Origin: Collinsella stercoris DSM 13279
GTDB taxonomy: Bacteria > Actinomycetota > Coriobacteriia > Coriobacteriales > Coriobacteriaceae
Reading direction: 5' to 3'
Assembly: GCF_020735465.1 (NCBI RefSeq)
Contig: NZ_CP085935.1
Span: forward strand, 2,170,001 to 2,234,000
Length of the DNA stretch: 64,000 nucleotides
Below are positions 26,529-35,353 of the stretch, piece by piece. Numbering within the stretch: the stretch's first letter is position 1; the number at the start of each line of letters is the position of its first letter. The position numbers and the translations under genes were made by a program. Below the pieces are notes generated by a model. It saw only the letters and a list, made by a program, of their open reading frames with translations. It did not search any database and was not told the origin of the DNA.

Positions 26529-27286
26529 CCGGTGAACCTCCTTTCAAGGAAGCGAACGATCTTTTCGAACAGGATGCCGATGATGCCGAGCATGATGATG
26601 CCGAGCAGCACGACGTCCATCTGGTAGTAGCCACTGGCCTGCTGGATCATCATGCCCAGGCCGCGGTCGCCGCCGACGATCTCGGAGGCCATGAGGGTGG
26701 TGAGGGAGGTGGAGAGGCCAAGGCGCGCCGCCACGAGGATGAAGGGCGTGGTTGCGGGGATGGTCACCTTGAAGAAGATGTCGGACTGCTTGGCGCCCAG
26801 CACGCGGGCGGCCTTGATGAGCGTGGTGTCGACGCCCTTGATGCCCTGGTAGATGGTGACGACCTGGACGAGGAAGGACGCGATGAAGATGACGGCGACC
26901 TTGCTCTCGTTGCCAATGCCCAGCCAGGCGATGAGCAGGAACACGTAGGCCAGGGGCGGGATGTTGCGGATGAACTGGATCCAGGGCTCGATGATGTGGC
27001 GGAACGGGTCGTACCACGCCATGAGGAACGCCACCGGGATCGAGGTCACGAAGGCAAGGCCAAAGCCGGTCAGCACGCGGGAGAGCGAGGCCCAGGTGTG
27101 CGCCCAGAGGGTGCCGCCGGTGGCGCGCTCGACGAACGCGGCCCACACCTCTGCGGGCGGGGCGAAGACGGCCGGCAGCTCCGCCGACACAAAGAGCCAG
27201 AGCGCGACGGCGCAAAGGAGGGAGATCGCCATCCACACGCCGTTGGGTATGCGCGCCCAGATCGGTACGTTCTTCTTATGCTCCAT
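26504..27286 (-). CDS. ABC importer permease (nitrate/sulfonate/taurine type)
   Basis: A 260-residue permease with about six membrane segments and the EAA loop around KAARVLGAKQSDIFFKVTIPA (shown in part). First gene of the operon permease-ATPase-binding protein. The start was placed at MEHKKN with AAAGGAG upstream. A 14-bp LacI-type palindrome lies 47 bp upstream of it. Confidence 0.92.
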   Translation of the reverse strand: MEHKKNVPIWARIPNGVWMAISLLCAVALWLFVSAELPAVFAPPAEVWAAFVERATGGTLWAHTWASLSRVLTGFGLAFVTSIPVAFLMAWYDPFRHIIEPWIQFIRNIPPLAYVFLLIAWLGIGNESKVAVIFIASFLVQVVTIYQGIKGVDTTLIKAARVLGAKQSDIFFKVTIPATTPFILVAARLGLSTSLTTLMASEIVGGDRGLGMMIQQASGYYQMDVVLLGIIMLGIIGILFEKIVRFLERRFTGWQETAQQ

Positions 27287-27332
27287 CTTATGGGGCTCCT
27301 TTCTCACGTGCACCGCCTTTGAGGCTTAAATG

Positions 27333-27346
27333 CTTAAACGTTTAAG
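27333..27346. promoter_or_regulatory. LacI-type operator candidate
   Basis: CTTAAACGTTTAAG is a perfect 14-bp palindrome with the central CG typical of LacI-family operators. It lies upstream of the minus-strand ABC importer and about 350 bp from the divergent LacI-family gene. A second CRE-like site, GTAAACGGTTTCA, is at 27473..27485. The rest of the 410-bp gap is AT-rich. Confidence 0.55.
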
Positions 27347-27624
27347 TGATAAAAGCACAACACAACAGAGAAAAACTGACATCTGCTCGAGGAACAATCC
27401 GGTTCTTATCTGATGGTTATATACTAGGAAGCTGTTGAAACGGGCAATTACGTGAACGTATATAAAATGCCGGTAAACGGTTTCAACATATAAATATGCA
27501 GGTAAACATGGTGGTAAGCCCCATATGTCTTTGCTGATGCCGCAGATGAGCGGCTGTGTTGCGCCGGTGAGCGGCAAAAGTCTCCACGCCTACATAAAGT
27601 CTTCATAACCGCAAGAAAGCCGAA

Positions 27625-27654
27625 TTGGCAACTTAATCGTATAACTAATATGAT
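27625..27654 (+). promoter_or_regulatory. Promoter of the LacI-family gene
   Basis: TTGGCA (27625..27630) and TATGAT (27649..27654) are separated by 18 bp and lie 42 bp upstream of the ATG. Confidence 0.6.
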
Positions 27655-27696
27655 GGGCGAACGAATACCGGCTCGCGAGGCAAGGGGACAGGACGC

Positions 27697-28746
27697 ATGA
27701 ACAAGCGCGCGACGCTCAAAGACGTGGCCCGCGAGGCGGGCGTGACCGCCGCCACCGTGTCCTATGTCGTCAACAACACGCCCGGCCAGACGGTGCGCCC
27801 CGAGACGAGGGATCGCGTGCTCGCGGCCGTCGCCAAGCTCAACTACATCCCCAACACCCATGCCCAGACGCTCAGGAGCTCCTGCATCCCCTGCGTGGGC
27901 GTGGTCATTCGCAAGAACCTGGCGGTTCCGCGCTTTGCGCAGATGGTCTTTGGCATCCAGGAGCGACTCGAGCAGGAGGGGCACAACGCCCTGCTGCTGG
28001 GCAACGCCGTCGACGGGCGGGGCTTTACCGATTACGTGGGGGCCTACCTGGCAGGGCGCGTGTCGGGCATCATCTTTATCGGAACGGAGAACATGGGTCC
28101 CGACAAGAAGAGCCTCGAGTTGCTGCAGGCGGAGCGCGCCCCGCTCGTGGTGTTCAACTGCCAAACCGAGGGCGACTTTTACAGTACCGTCGATCTTGAT
28201 TACCGGGGCGGCGCCCGCCTGATCACCTCTCGCGTGCTCGCGCGGCGCTGCCGTCGGGTGCTGTATTTTAGGCCCGACGCCGACACCCCTCAGGAGCGCC
28301 TGCGCGAGCAGGGCGTGCGCGACGCGGTCGAGGGGCGCAGCGACGTCGAGCTCATCGTTCGCTCGGCGCCCATCGCGCTCGACAGCATCGAGGTTTGGGA
28401 CGCCCGGTACTACGCCGGCGACACCGACGAGGGGCTGCGGCTCAACGAGGTGTTCATGGAGAGCGCCCGCGAGGCGCTCGCCCTGGTGGAGGACGGCGAC
28501 GCGGTGATCGCCTCGTGGTCCACGTGGACGCATTATTTCCGTAAGGCCGAGCCCACGCGCGACATCGTGTACGCCGAGCTGGCGAACAACGGCGAGAGCT
28601 GGGTGGCGTCCGACCTGTATACCCGCATGCCCAATTACGACGCCGGCGTCGCGTGCGCCGACGAGATCCTGTCGCTGGTGAACGGCGGCGCATGCTGCGC
28701 GCGCACCATCAAGCTTGCCAATGTATTCGAGGCCAGGCAGCCCTAG
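27697..28746 (+). CDS. LacI-family transcriptional regulator
   Basis: A 349-residue repressor: helix-turn-helix ATLKDVAREAGVTAATVSYV (4-23), hinge with YIPNTHAQTLRS, and a periplasmic-binding-like sensor domain. It is divergent from the ABC importer and leads a run of sugar-metabolism genes, so it probably controls one or both. The ligand pocket cannot be assigned. A lone AAGGGGACAGGACGC stretch precedes the ATG. Confidence 0.92.
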   Translation: MNKRATLKDVAREAGVTAATVSYVVNNTPGQTVRPETRDRVLAAVAKLNYIPNTHAQTLRSSCIPCVGVVIRKNLAVPRFAQMVFGIQERLEQEGHNALLLGNAVDGRGFTDYVGAYLAGRVSGIIFIGTENMGPDKKSLELLQAERAPLVVFNCQTEGDFYSTVDLDYRGGARLITSRVLARRCRRVLYFRPDADTPQERLREQGVRDAVEGRSDVELIVRSAPIALDSIEVWDARYYAGDTDEGLRLNEVFMESAREALALVEDGDAVIASWSTWTHYFRKAEPTRDIVYAELANNGESWVASDLYTRMPNYDAGVACADEILSLVNGGACCARTIKLANVFEARQP

Positions 28747-28823
28747 GGGCTTTTCTGGACCTCGCGTGGATTGAGGAGAGCAGCCCGACTCCTACGCTCC
28801 GGGCACGACACGAAGGAGGCACC

Positions 28824-29981
28824 ATGCCACTTGTTCCGCTTAAGCCCGTCCTCGACGCTGCGCGTGCCCACGGCTACGCGCAGGGAGCCTTCAACGTCAA
28901 CGCGGTGTGCCAGGCCAAGGCCGCCATCGAGGTGCACGAGATGTTCCGCAGCCCGGTGATCCTGCAGGGCGCCGACCTCGCCAACGCCTTCATGGGCGGG
29001 CGCGCCGATTTTGCCAACGGCACGGTTGAGGACAAGATCCGCGGCGCCAAGAACATCGGCGACGCGGTGCGAAAGTTCGGCGAGAACAGCCCGGTGCCCG
29101 TGGTGCTCCACCTCGATCACGGCCGCGACATGGAGAGCGTCAAGGCCGCCATCGCGGGCGGCTACACGTCGGTCATGATCGACGGCTCTTCCCTGCCCTT
29201 CGATGAGAACGTCGAGCTTACGCGCGAGGTCGTTCGCTATGCGCATGAGCGCGGCGTTTCCGTCGAGGGCGAGCTGGGCGTGCTGGCGGGCGTCGAAGAC
29301 CACGTGTTCGCGGCGACGAGTACCTACACCAACCCGCTTTCCGCGGTGGACTTCGTTCGCAAGACGGGCTGCGATGCGCTCGCCATCAGCTACGGCACCA
29401 TGCACGGCCCCTCCAAGGGCGCCGGCGTCAAGCTTCGCCGTGAGATCCCCATCGCCATTCGCGAGTGCCTGTCCCACGAGGGGCTCGAGTGCGCGCTGGT
29501 GAGCCATGGCTCCTCGACCGTGCCCCGCTATATCGTCGACGAGATCAACGAGCTGGGCGGCGACATCCAAAACGCGCACGGCATCAGCCTGACCGAGCTC
29601 AAAGCGGCGATTCCCGCCGGCATCAACAAGATCAACGTGGACACGGACATTCGCCTAGCCGTGACGCGCAACATGCGCGAGCTGTTCGAGCGTCGTCCCG
29701 AGCTGCGTGAGAGCCCCTCGATCGGCGGCGTGTACGATCTTCTGGCGGCCAACCCCTCCCAGCCCGATCCGCGCGCCTTCCTGCCGGCCATCTACGACAC
29801 GGTCATGTACGGCGTGGTGCCCGACGAGGACACCCAGACGCTGGTGGACGTTGTCGAGGCGGGCGTCAAGGAGGCCGTGGGAACGCTGATCGTCGAGTTC
29901 GGCAGCTTTGGCAAGGCCCCGCTCGTCGAGATGGCGACGCTGGACGAGATGGCCGAGCGCTATGCGAAGGCGGGTCGATAG
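28824..29981 (+). CDS. Class II ketose-bisphosphate aldolase
   Basis: A 385-residue zinc aldolase that cleaves a ketose 1,6-bisphosphate to DHAP and an aldehyde. The active-site LHLDHGRDMESV (catalytic Asp, zinc His), VMIDGSSLPFDEN, VEGELG, YGTMHGPSKG and NKINVDTD phosphate-binding segments are all visible. It is about 100 residues longer than GatY/KbaY, with an added C-terminal part (about 290-385). Fructose or tagatose specificity cannot be told. Good AAGGAGG site. Confidence 0.88.
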   Translation: MPLVPLKPVLDAARAHGYAQGAFNVNAVCQAKAAIEVHEMFRSPVILQGADLANAFMGGRADFANGTVEDKIRGAKNIGDAVRKFGENSPVPVVLHLDHGRDMESVKAAIAGGYTSVMIDGSSLPFDENVELTREVVRYAHERGVSVEGELGVLAGVEDHVFAATSTYTNPLSAVDFVRKTGCDALAISYGTMHGPSKGAGVKLRREIPIAIRECLSHEGLECALVSHGSSTVPRYIVDEINELGGDIQNAHGISLTELKAAIPAGINKINVDTDIRLAVTRNMRELFERRPELRESPSIGGVYDLLAANPSQPDPRAFLPAIYDTVMYGVVPDEDTQTLVDVVEAGVKEAVGTLIVEFGSFGKAPLVEMATLDEMAERYAKAGR

Positions 29982-29983
29982 CC

Positions 29984-31144
29984 GTGGCGGGAAAGAACCT
30001 GTTGGTGATGCACGGCGGCGGCCCGACCGCCGTCATCAACGCATCGTTGTACGGCATCGTCGACGAGGCCAAGCGCTCGGGCGCCTTTGTGCACGTGTAC
30101 GGTTCGCACGGCGGCCCCGCGGGCATGCTGAGCGGAACGTACATCGCGCTCGATGAGATTGACGACGACGTGCTTGCGGGGTTGCGTGACGCGCCCGGGT
30201 CGGCCATCGGCACGGGTCGCGATGCGCTGGGCGGGCATTACCCCCAGATGGTCGAGGTGCTCGTGAAGAACGGCATCGACGTGGTGATGCTCACGGGCGG
30301 CAACGGGACCATGAACACCTGCGCGCTGCTGCAGGAGGCGTGCCGCGAGGCCGGTGCGGACATCCAGGTGATCGGCGTGCCCAAGACCATGGACAACGAC
30401 ATCGCCGAGATCGACCACGCCCCCGGTTACGGCAGCGCCGCGCGCTATGCCGCGCAGAGCGTGGGCGAGGTGTGCTGCGACGTGCACAGCATGCCGATCC
30501 ATATCGTGGTCGTCGAGGTCATGGGCCGTAGCGCCGGCTGGGTCGCCGCGGCGACCGCCCTTGCCGAGCAGTGCGGCCAGGGCGGGCCCGACCTTATCTA
30601 CGTCCCCGAGCGCGCGTTTGACGAGGAGGCCTTCTTGGCCGACTGCAAGCGCCTGATCGAGGAGAAGGGCGGCGGCGTGGTCGTTGCGAGCGAGGGCCTG
30701 CACGACGCCGAGGGCAACCCGATCGTCGACCCGATCATGGAGGTCGAGCGCGAGACCTACTTTGGCGACGTGTCCTCGCACCTGGCGAATCTCATCGTGG
30801 CGCGCTTGGGCTACAAGGCGCGCTCGGAAAAGCCGGGCCTGCTCGGCCGCGCGTCGATGACGCTGCGCAGCGAGCGCGATGTGGACGAGGCCGAGGAGGT
30901 CGGCCGCGCCGCAGTGCGCGCCGCGCTCGACGGGGCGACCGGCGTGATGGTGGGCATCAAGCGTGTGTCCGGGGAGGAGTACGCGGTCGCCACCGACCTC
31001 ATCGACGTGGAACGCGTGCGCCTGATCGAGCGCCTGCTACCCGACGAGTTCATCAACGAGGCGGGCAACGGCGTGACCCAGGCGTTCAAGGACTGGGCGG
31101 CCCCGCTTGTGGGCGACCTGCCGCAGTTCGTGAGCTTCCTGTAG
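29984..31144 (+). CDS. Phosphofructokinase-family kinase
   Basis: A 386-residue PFK-family enzyme starting with GTG 2 nt after the aldolase stop. Motifs: HGGGPTAVINAS (10-21), GGNGTMNT (105-112), PKTMDND (133-139) and MGRSAGWVAA. ATP enzymes usually have GGDGS and PGTIDND, and pyrophosphate enzymes GGDDS and PKTIDND. Here the Asp is Asn, the Gly is kept and the Lys is PPi-like, so the phosphoryl donor is uncertain. Its partner aldolase suggests it makes the bisphosphate substrate. Confidence 0.85.
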   Translation: MAGKNLLVMHGGGPTAVINASLYGIVDEAKRSGAFVHVYGSHGGPAGMLSGTYIALDEIDDDVLAGLRDAPGSAIGTGRDALGGHYPQMVEVLVKNGIDVVMLTGGNGTMNTCALLQEACREAGADIQVIGVPKTMDNDIAEIDHAPGYGSAARYAAQSVGEVCCDVHSMPIHIVVVEVMGRSAGWVAAATALAEQCGQGGPDLIYVPERAFDEEAFLADCKRLIEEKGGGVVVASEGLHDAEGNPIVDPIMEVERETYFGDVSSHLANLIVARLGYKARSEKPGLLGRASMTLRSERDVDEAEEVGRAAVRAALDGATGVMVGIKRVSGEEYAVATDLIDVERVRLIERLLPDEFINEAGNGVTQAFKDWAAPLVGDLPQFVSFL

Positions 31145-31268
31145 GGAGGGCTCGCCGCGCGCGTTGGATTGCCCACCGGGTCCGAACGCCGCGGCCGCCC
31201 GTGACGTTCGGTTCCCGTCGACCGCCGTTTGCCCCGTAAAGGTGCGTAGATTCTGAAAGGTATCAACC

Positions 31269-32108
31269 ATGAAGCACATCTTCTTAAACCTCAAGCGCTT
31301 CGACATCACGCCGGAGCTCGGCGGCGTCAACCGCCTTGCCGAGCCGAGTGCGTGGGGCGAGGCGGTGACCTCCTCCATCAAGCAGGTCGCCGAGCGCTAC
31401 GCGGACATCGCGGAGTTCGCTGCGTTTTTGCCCGAGGCTCATCTGATCGGCGCGGTCCGCGGCGCGGGGCAGTCTCCGCTTGGTGTGGGTTGCCAGGGCG
31501 TCCATGGCACCGACACGGCGGTGGGCGGCAACTTTGGCGCCTTCACGTCCCTGCGCACGGGCAACGCCGTGGCCCAGCTGGGATGCGGTTGGGCGCTCAT
31601 CGGCCACTGCGAGGAGCGCATGAACCTCCGCGCCGTGATGAGCGAGGCCGGCGCCGCCCCCGAGGACGTCGAGCGCGCCGTCAACCGTGTGCTTGCGCGC
31701 GAAGTTCTTGCCGCGCAGGCGGCGGGGCTCAAGGTGCTCTTTTGCATGGGTGAGCGCAGCGAGGAGGTCGAGCGTTGGGAGGAGGTCCTCACCGCGCAGG
31801 TGACCGCGGGCCTCGAGGGCGCCGACCTCGCGAACGTGCGCATCGCCTACGAGCCCGTGTGGAGCATCGGGCCGGGCAAGACGCCCGCGGACGCCCCGTA
31901 CATCCAAAAGGTGGCGCGCCTGGTCAAGTCCGTGGTTCCCGGGGTGGATGTCGTGTACGGCGGCGGCCTCAAGGCGGACAACGCGGAGATGCTCGCCGGT
32001 ATTCCCGAGATCGACGGCGGCTTGATCGCGCTCACGCGGTTTAGCGGCGAGATCGGCTTTTACCCGGATGAGTACGCCCAGATCGTCGATTTGTATCTCA
32101 ACGCGTAG
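31269..32108 (+). CDS. Triosephosphate isomerase-like protein
   Basis: A 279-residue TIM-barrel protein. Counterparts of the TIM catalytic residues are kept: N7 and K9 in LNLKRFD (canonical NWK), His in GHCEER (canonical GHSERR) and Glu in AYEPVWSIGPGKTP. The overall sequence is divergent and about 30 residues longer than TpiA. It may isomerise a triose- or related phosphate from the aldolase next door. It is probably a second copy for this pathway, as a housekeeping tpiA is expected elsewhere. Confidence 0.8.
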   Translation: MKHIFLNLKRFDITPELGGVNRLAEPSAWGEAVTSSIKQVAERYADIAEFAAFLPEAHLIGAVRGAGQSPLGVGCQGVHGTDTAVGGNFGAFTSLRTGNAVAQLGCGWALIGHCEERMNLRAVMSEAGAAPEDVERAVNRVLAREVLAAQAAGLKVLFCMGERSEEVERWEEVLTAQVTAGLEGADLANVRIAYEPVWSIGPGKTPADAPYIQKVARLVKSVVPGVDVVYGGGLKADNAEMLAGIPEIDGGLIALTRFSGEIGFYPDEYAQIVDLYLNA

Positions 32109-32176
32109 GAGCGTGCGGGCCACGGGCGCAGCATTCGGGGCCGGATAACATCTACGTTTAGCGAAAGGAACAGCTC

Positions 32177-33673
32177 ATGAAACTCGAATTCGAATATGGC
32201 ACCGGCAAGATGGCCGCCGACTTGCCCGACAGCACCGATGTGTTCATCACGGGCGAGACGGTCAAGGACCCCGAGTGCCTCCCGCAGGATTGGGACTCCC
32301 TGTATGCCGCCACGCTCGAGAGCGTGCGCAACCCTATTGGCATGGAGCCCCTGGCCGACCTTGCGCATCCCGGCGCCAAGGTGGTCATCATCATCCCCGA
32401 CATCGTAAAGGGCGGCACGCAGCCCACCTCGCACCGTCGCGTGTCGATTCGCGTGTGCCTGGACGAGCTGTTCGCCAACGGCGTCTCGCACGATGACGTG
32501 CTGTTGCTGTTCTCCAACGGCCTGCATCCCCGCACGAGCGTTGAGGAGGCCCGTCAGATTCTGGGCGACGAGCTGTTCGGCGAGTTCTACGACAGCGGCC
32601 AGATCACGAGCCACGACTCCGAGGACTACGAGCACCTGGTCGACCTGGGCTTTACGCCCCAGGGCGATCACGTGATCATGAACAAGTACGTCTACGACGC
32701 CGACATCGCCATCCTCATCGGCCATACGCAGGGCAATCCGTATGGCGGCTACTCGGGCGGCTACAAGCACTGCGCCACGGGCATCACGCACTGGCGCTCC
32801 ATCAGCGCGCATCACGTGCCGCGCGTGATGAGCCGCCCCGACTTTGTGCCGGTTTCCACTTCGAGCCTCATGCGCAGCAAGTTTGACCAGCAGGGCATGT
32901 TCATGGAGCAGAAGATGGGCAAGAAGTTCTTCTGCTGCGACGCCGTGCTCGACACCTGGAGCCGCCAGATCGAGATCAACTCCGGCTATGCCGCCGAGAT
33001 GCAGCCCATTGCGTGGAAGACCGCGGACAAGCGCACGTATGTGCACTGGGCCGAGAAGAAATACGACATCGTGGTCATGGGCATGCCCACCAAGTTCCAC
33101 TACGGCGACGGCATGGGCACGAACCCCATCCAGATGATGCAGGCGGTCTCCGCGCAGGTGATTCGCCACAAGCGCATCCTGTCCGACCACTGCGTGTTCG
33201 TGATCGCGAGCTACTGCAACGGTTGGTTCCACGACGAGCGCTGGCCGTACCTGCGCGAGCAGTGGGAGCTGTGGCAGACCGACAAGATGAACACCCTCGA
33301 CGACATGATCAAGTACGGCGAGTACTTTGCCACCAACGAGGAGTACATCCGCAAGTACCGTTTTGCCGGCGCGTTCCACCCGTTCCACGGCTTTAGCATG
33401 ATGAGCTGTGGCAATCTGGCCGAGAAGTACCTTTCTGCGACGTATATCGTGGGTGCGCAGCAGCCGGGCATCGCCCGCACGATGGGCCTCAAGACCCGTC
33501 CGACGTTCGAGGAGGCGATCGCCGACGCCACCCGCAAGTACACGGACGGCAACCCGAATATCCTGGCGCTGCCCGGTGCGTACGTGAGCGCCGTGCCGCA
33601 TCTGTGCATGAAGGATCCCTCTCAGAACTCCCACTTCCGCGACGATGCGCCGTCCCACCCCTGCGGCTGCTAG
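32177..33673 (+). CDS. LarA-family (nickel-pincer) racemase/epimerase homologue
   Basis: A 498-residue DUF2088/LarA protein. LarA uses a Ni-pincer nucleotide to racemise lactate at C2. Candidate counterparts of LarA catalytic and cofactor residues are H117 (NGLHPRT), H183, K197 (GYSGGYKH) and H212/H213. The usual DLTRP motif is replaced by DIVKGGTQPTSHR. It is longer than LarA (about 425) and sits in a sugar operon, so a 2-hydroxy acid or sugar-acid epimerase is as likely as a lactate racemase. larB and larC follow, but larE is not in the window. GAAAGGA precedes the ATG. Confidence 0.8.
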   Translation: MKLEFEYGTGKMAADLPDSTDVFITGETVKDPECLPQDWDSLYAATLESVRNPIGMEPLADLAHPGAKVVIIIPDIVKGGTQPTSHRRVSIRVCLDELFANGVSHDDVLLLFSNGLHPRTSVEEARQILGDELFGEFYDSGQITSHDSEDYEHLVDLGFTPQGDHVIMNKYVYDADIAILIGHTQGNPYGGYSGGYKHCATGITHWRSISAHHVPRVMSRPDFVPVSTSSLMRSKFDQQGMFMEQKMGKKFFCCDAVLDTWSRQIEINSGYAAEMQPIAWKTADKRTYVHWAEKKYDIVVMGMPTKFHYGDGMGTNPIQMMQAVSAQVIRHKRILSDHCVFVIASYCNGWFHDERWPYLREQWELWQTDKMNTLDDMIKYGEYFATNEEYIRKYRFAGAFHPFHGFSMMSCGNLAEKYLSATYIVGAQQPGIARTMGLKTRPTFEEAIADATRKYTDGNPNILALPGAYVSAVPHLCMKDPSQNSHFRDDAPSHPCGC

Positions 33674-33696
33674 CGTTTGACCTTGCTATGATGTGA

Positions 33697-33733
33697 GCGC
33701 TGCGCCTTTTCGACTGGAGAAGAGGCGCAGCGC
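33697..33733. other. Stem-loop before the orphan PTS IIB gene
   Basis: Exact 11-base arms 33697..33707 and 33723..33733 in the gap between the larA-like gene and the IIB gene; possibly an attenuator or processing site. Confidence 0.45.
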
Positions 33734-33768
33734 GCGCCCGTGTGGGCGAAACCGTGAAAGGACATGCC

Positions 33769-34071
33769 ATGAAGAACGTGACGATGCTGTGTGCCGCCGG
33801 CACCTCCACGCATATCTTTGCCGTGAAGGTTCAGGAGGCTCTAGACGAGCAGAATGCGCCCGTGCGCGTGAACGCGTGGTCGGTTGCCCAGGCCAAGGAG
33901 CAGGGCGTGGATTCGGAGCTGATTCTGCTGACCCCTCAGGTCCAGTTCGAGGCCGAGCTCGTGCGCGCGCTGTTCCCCGACAAGCGCGTCGAGGTGATCG
34001 ACTTCAACGCCTTCGCCGCCATGGACGCCGACGCGGTGGTTGCCCAGATCAAGGAGGCTCTGGGCCTGTAA
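33769..34071 (+). CDS. Orphan PTS EIIB, lactose/cellobiose type
   Basis: A 100-residue IIB domain with the phospho-cysteine loop MLCAAGTST (Cys near residue 8) and the alternating beta-alpha pattern of the family. No IIA or IIC is next to it. The partner may be elsewhere, or the protein may act as a regulatory phosphate sensor. Start at MKNVTM (GAAAGGACATGCC upstream). Probably the last gene of the LacI-led operon. Confidence 0.85.
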   Translation: MKNVTMLCAAGTSTHIFAVKVQEALDEQNAPVRVNAWSVAQAKEQGVDSELILLTPQVQFEAELVRALFPDKRVEVIDFNAFAAMDADAVVAQIKEALGL

Positions 34072-34580
34072 TGTGCCTGGGCTGGAAGGGCCGCCGGCTG
34101 TGAGCGTGCGGGGCTCGTTTTCCGCTCAAATTTGCGGGGCGTTCGCCCGTATGGGGGCATTTGACTGCTTTGATGGGTGATGCGCTTGCGCCGGTGGCGG
34201 TGCTTGACACCATGACGTGCTGAGCATGTGGCGCCCCGTCGTCTTGCTGCGATGCGCAGGGCGGCGGGGCGCCGTTGTGCGAGGGCGTATGGCCGGATGA
34301 GCGGTGGGGAAACGATCTTGCGGCGTGAACGCGCGCAGACGGATGGGTTGCGTGCGAACGGGTGCCGTATGAGAGGGGCCGTATGCGGGGGCGTTGCAAG
34401 CCCTTGCTGCCGTTGCGGCAAGGAGGCTCCGGTGCGGCAAGGGGGCTCTTGCTCTCTTGGGCCGCGTCGCGTCGTGCAAGGGCTGCTTGGAATGCCGAAT
34501 GGGCTTGCGGCTTGAGCGCGCTCTAGGGATATGATTGCGCGGGGAAATGCGCGTCGAGCCGGCGCGTCGATTGGAAGGGG
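34072..34580. other. Gap between the sugar operon and larB
   Basis: About 500 bp without a credible gene. It holds a stem with 9-base arms at 34230..34238 and 34265..34273 that may end the upstream operon, GC-rich degenerate repeats around 34320-34460 (CGTATG and GGCAAG motifs recurring), and presumably the larB promoter, which I cannot place securely. Confidence 0.5.
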
Positions 34581-35351
34581 ATGCCCGTGGATGAGCAGGA
34601 AGTTCGCGCGCTCGCGCAACGTGTCGCCGCAGGCGAGATGCGTCCGAGCGAGCTTGTCGACCGCGTTCGTTCGGCGTCCGTGTGCGACGTGGGGTTTGCC
34701 CAGCTCGATATGGACCGCGCCGCGCGCACCGGCGTCCCCGAGGTGGTGTATGGCGCGGGCAAGACCGCTGAGCAGATCGCGGGGATCGTGCGTGCGTTGC
34801 TCGGTGCCGGCCAGGAGCGCGTGCTCGTGACGCGTCTCGATGCGGCCAAGGCTGCGCAGGTGCGTGCACGTGGGATTGACCTGGCGTTTGACGAGGTGTC
34901 GCGCCTGGGCGTGGTGGGAGGCGTGCCCGAGCCCGACGGCTGCGGCACGGTGCTGGTTGTCTGCGCGGGCACGAGCGATATGCCGGTGGCCGAGGAGGCG
35001 GCGCAGACCGCGGAGTTTTTGGGCAATCGAGTCCAGCGCCTGACCGACGTGGGCGTCGCGGGCATCCATCGGCTTTTGGGGCACCTTGACGACATCCAAC
35101 GCGCCCGCGTGATCGTGGCGGTGGCCGGCATGGAGGGGGCGCTGGCCAGCGTGGTTGCCGGCTTGGCGTCGTGCCCGGTGATCGCCGTGCCCACGAGCGT
35201 GGGGTACGGGGCGAGCTTTGGGGGCGTGACGGCCCTGCTCGCGATGCTCAACAGCTGCGCGAGCGGCGTTTCGGTCGTGAACATCGACAATGGGTTTGGG
35301 GCGGCGTTCCAGGCGTCGCTCATTAATCATCTTCCCGGCAAGGAGGCATAG
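34581..35351 (+). CDS. larB: Nickel-pincer cofactor biosynthesis protein LarB
   Basis: A 256-residue enzyme that carboxylates and hydrolyses nicotinic acid adenine dinucleotide, the first step to the Ni-pincer nucleotide. It shows PEVVYGAGKTAEQ, the PurE-like core with VVCAGTSDMPVAEEA and the end motif GFGAAFQA. Length is normal. It ends 2 nt before larC with a shared strong ribosome site. The start may be ATG 34581 or the GTG two codons on; GGAAGGGG favours the ATG. Confidence 0.93.
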   Translation: MPVDEQEVRALAQRVAAGEMRPSELVDRVRSASVCDVGFAQLDMDRAARTGVPEVVYGAGKTAEQIAGIVRALLGAGQERVLVTRLDAAKAAQVRARGIDLAFDEVSRLGVVGGVPEPDGCGTVLVVCAGTSDMPVAEEAAQTAEFLGNRVQRLTDVGVAGIHRLLGHLDDIQRARVIVAVAGMEGALASVVAGLASCPVIAVPTSVGYGASFGGVTALLAMLNSCASGVSVVNIDNGFGAAFQASLINHLPGKEA

Positions 35352-35353
35352 GT

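Noticed and set aside
29984..31144. Firm call of a pyrophosphate-dependent phosphofructokinase
   Set aside because: Only one of the two diagnostic residues is PPi-like, so the donor was left open.
32060..33658. A 532-codon minus-strand frame opposite the larA-like gene
   Set aside because: Antisense shadow, His/Val/Ala-rich without motifs; the plus strand has ribosome site and LarA motifs.
32177..33673. Naming the gene larA (lactate racemase)
   Set aside because: The family match is good but key motif positions differ and the operon is for sugar phosphates; activity cannot be assigned from sequence.
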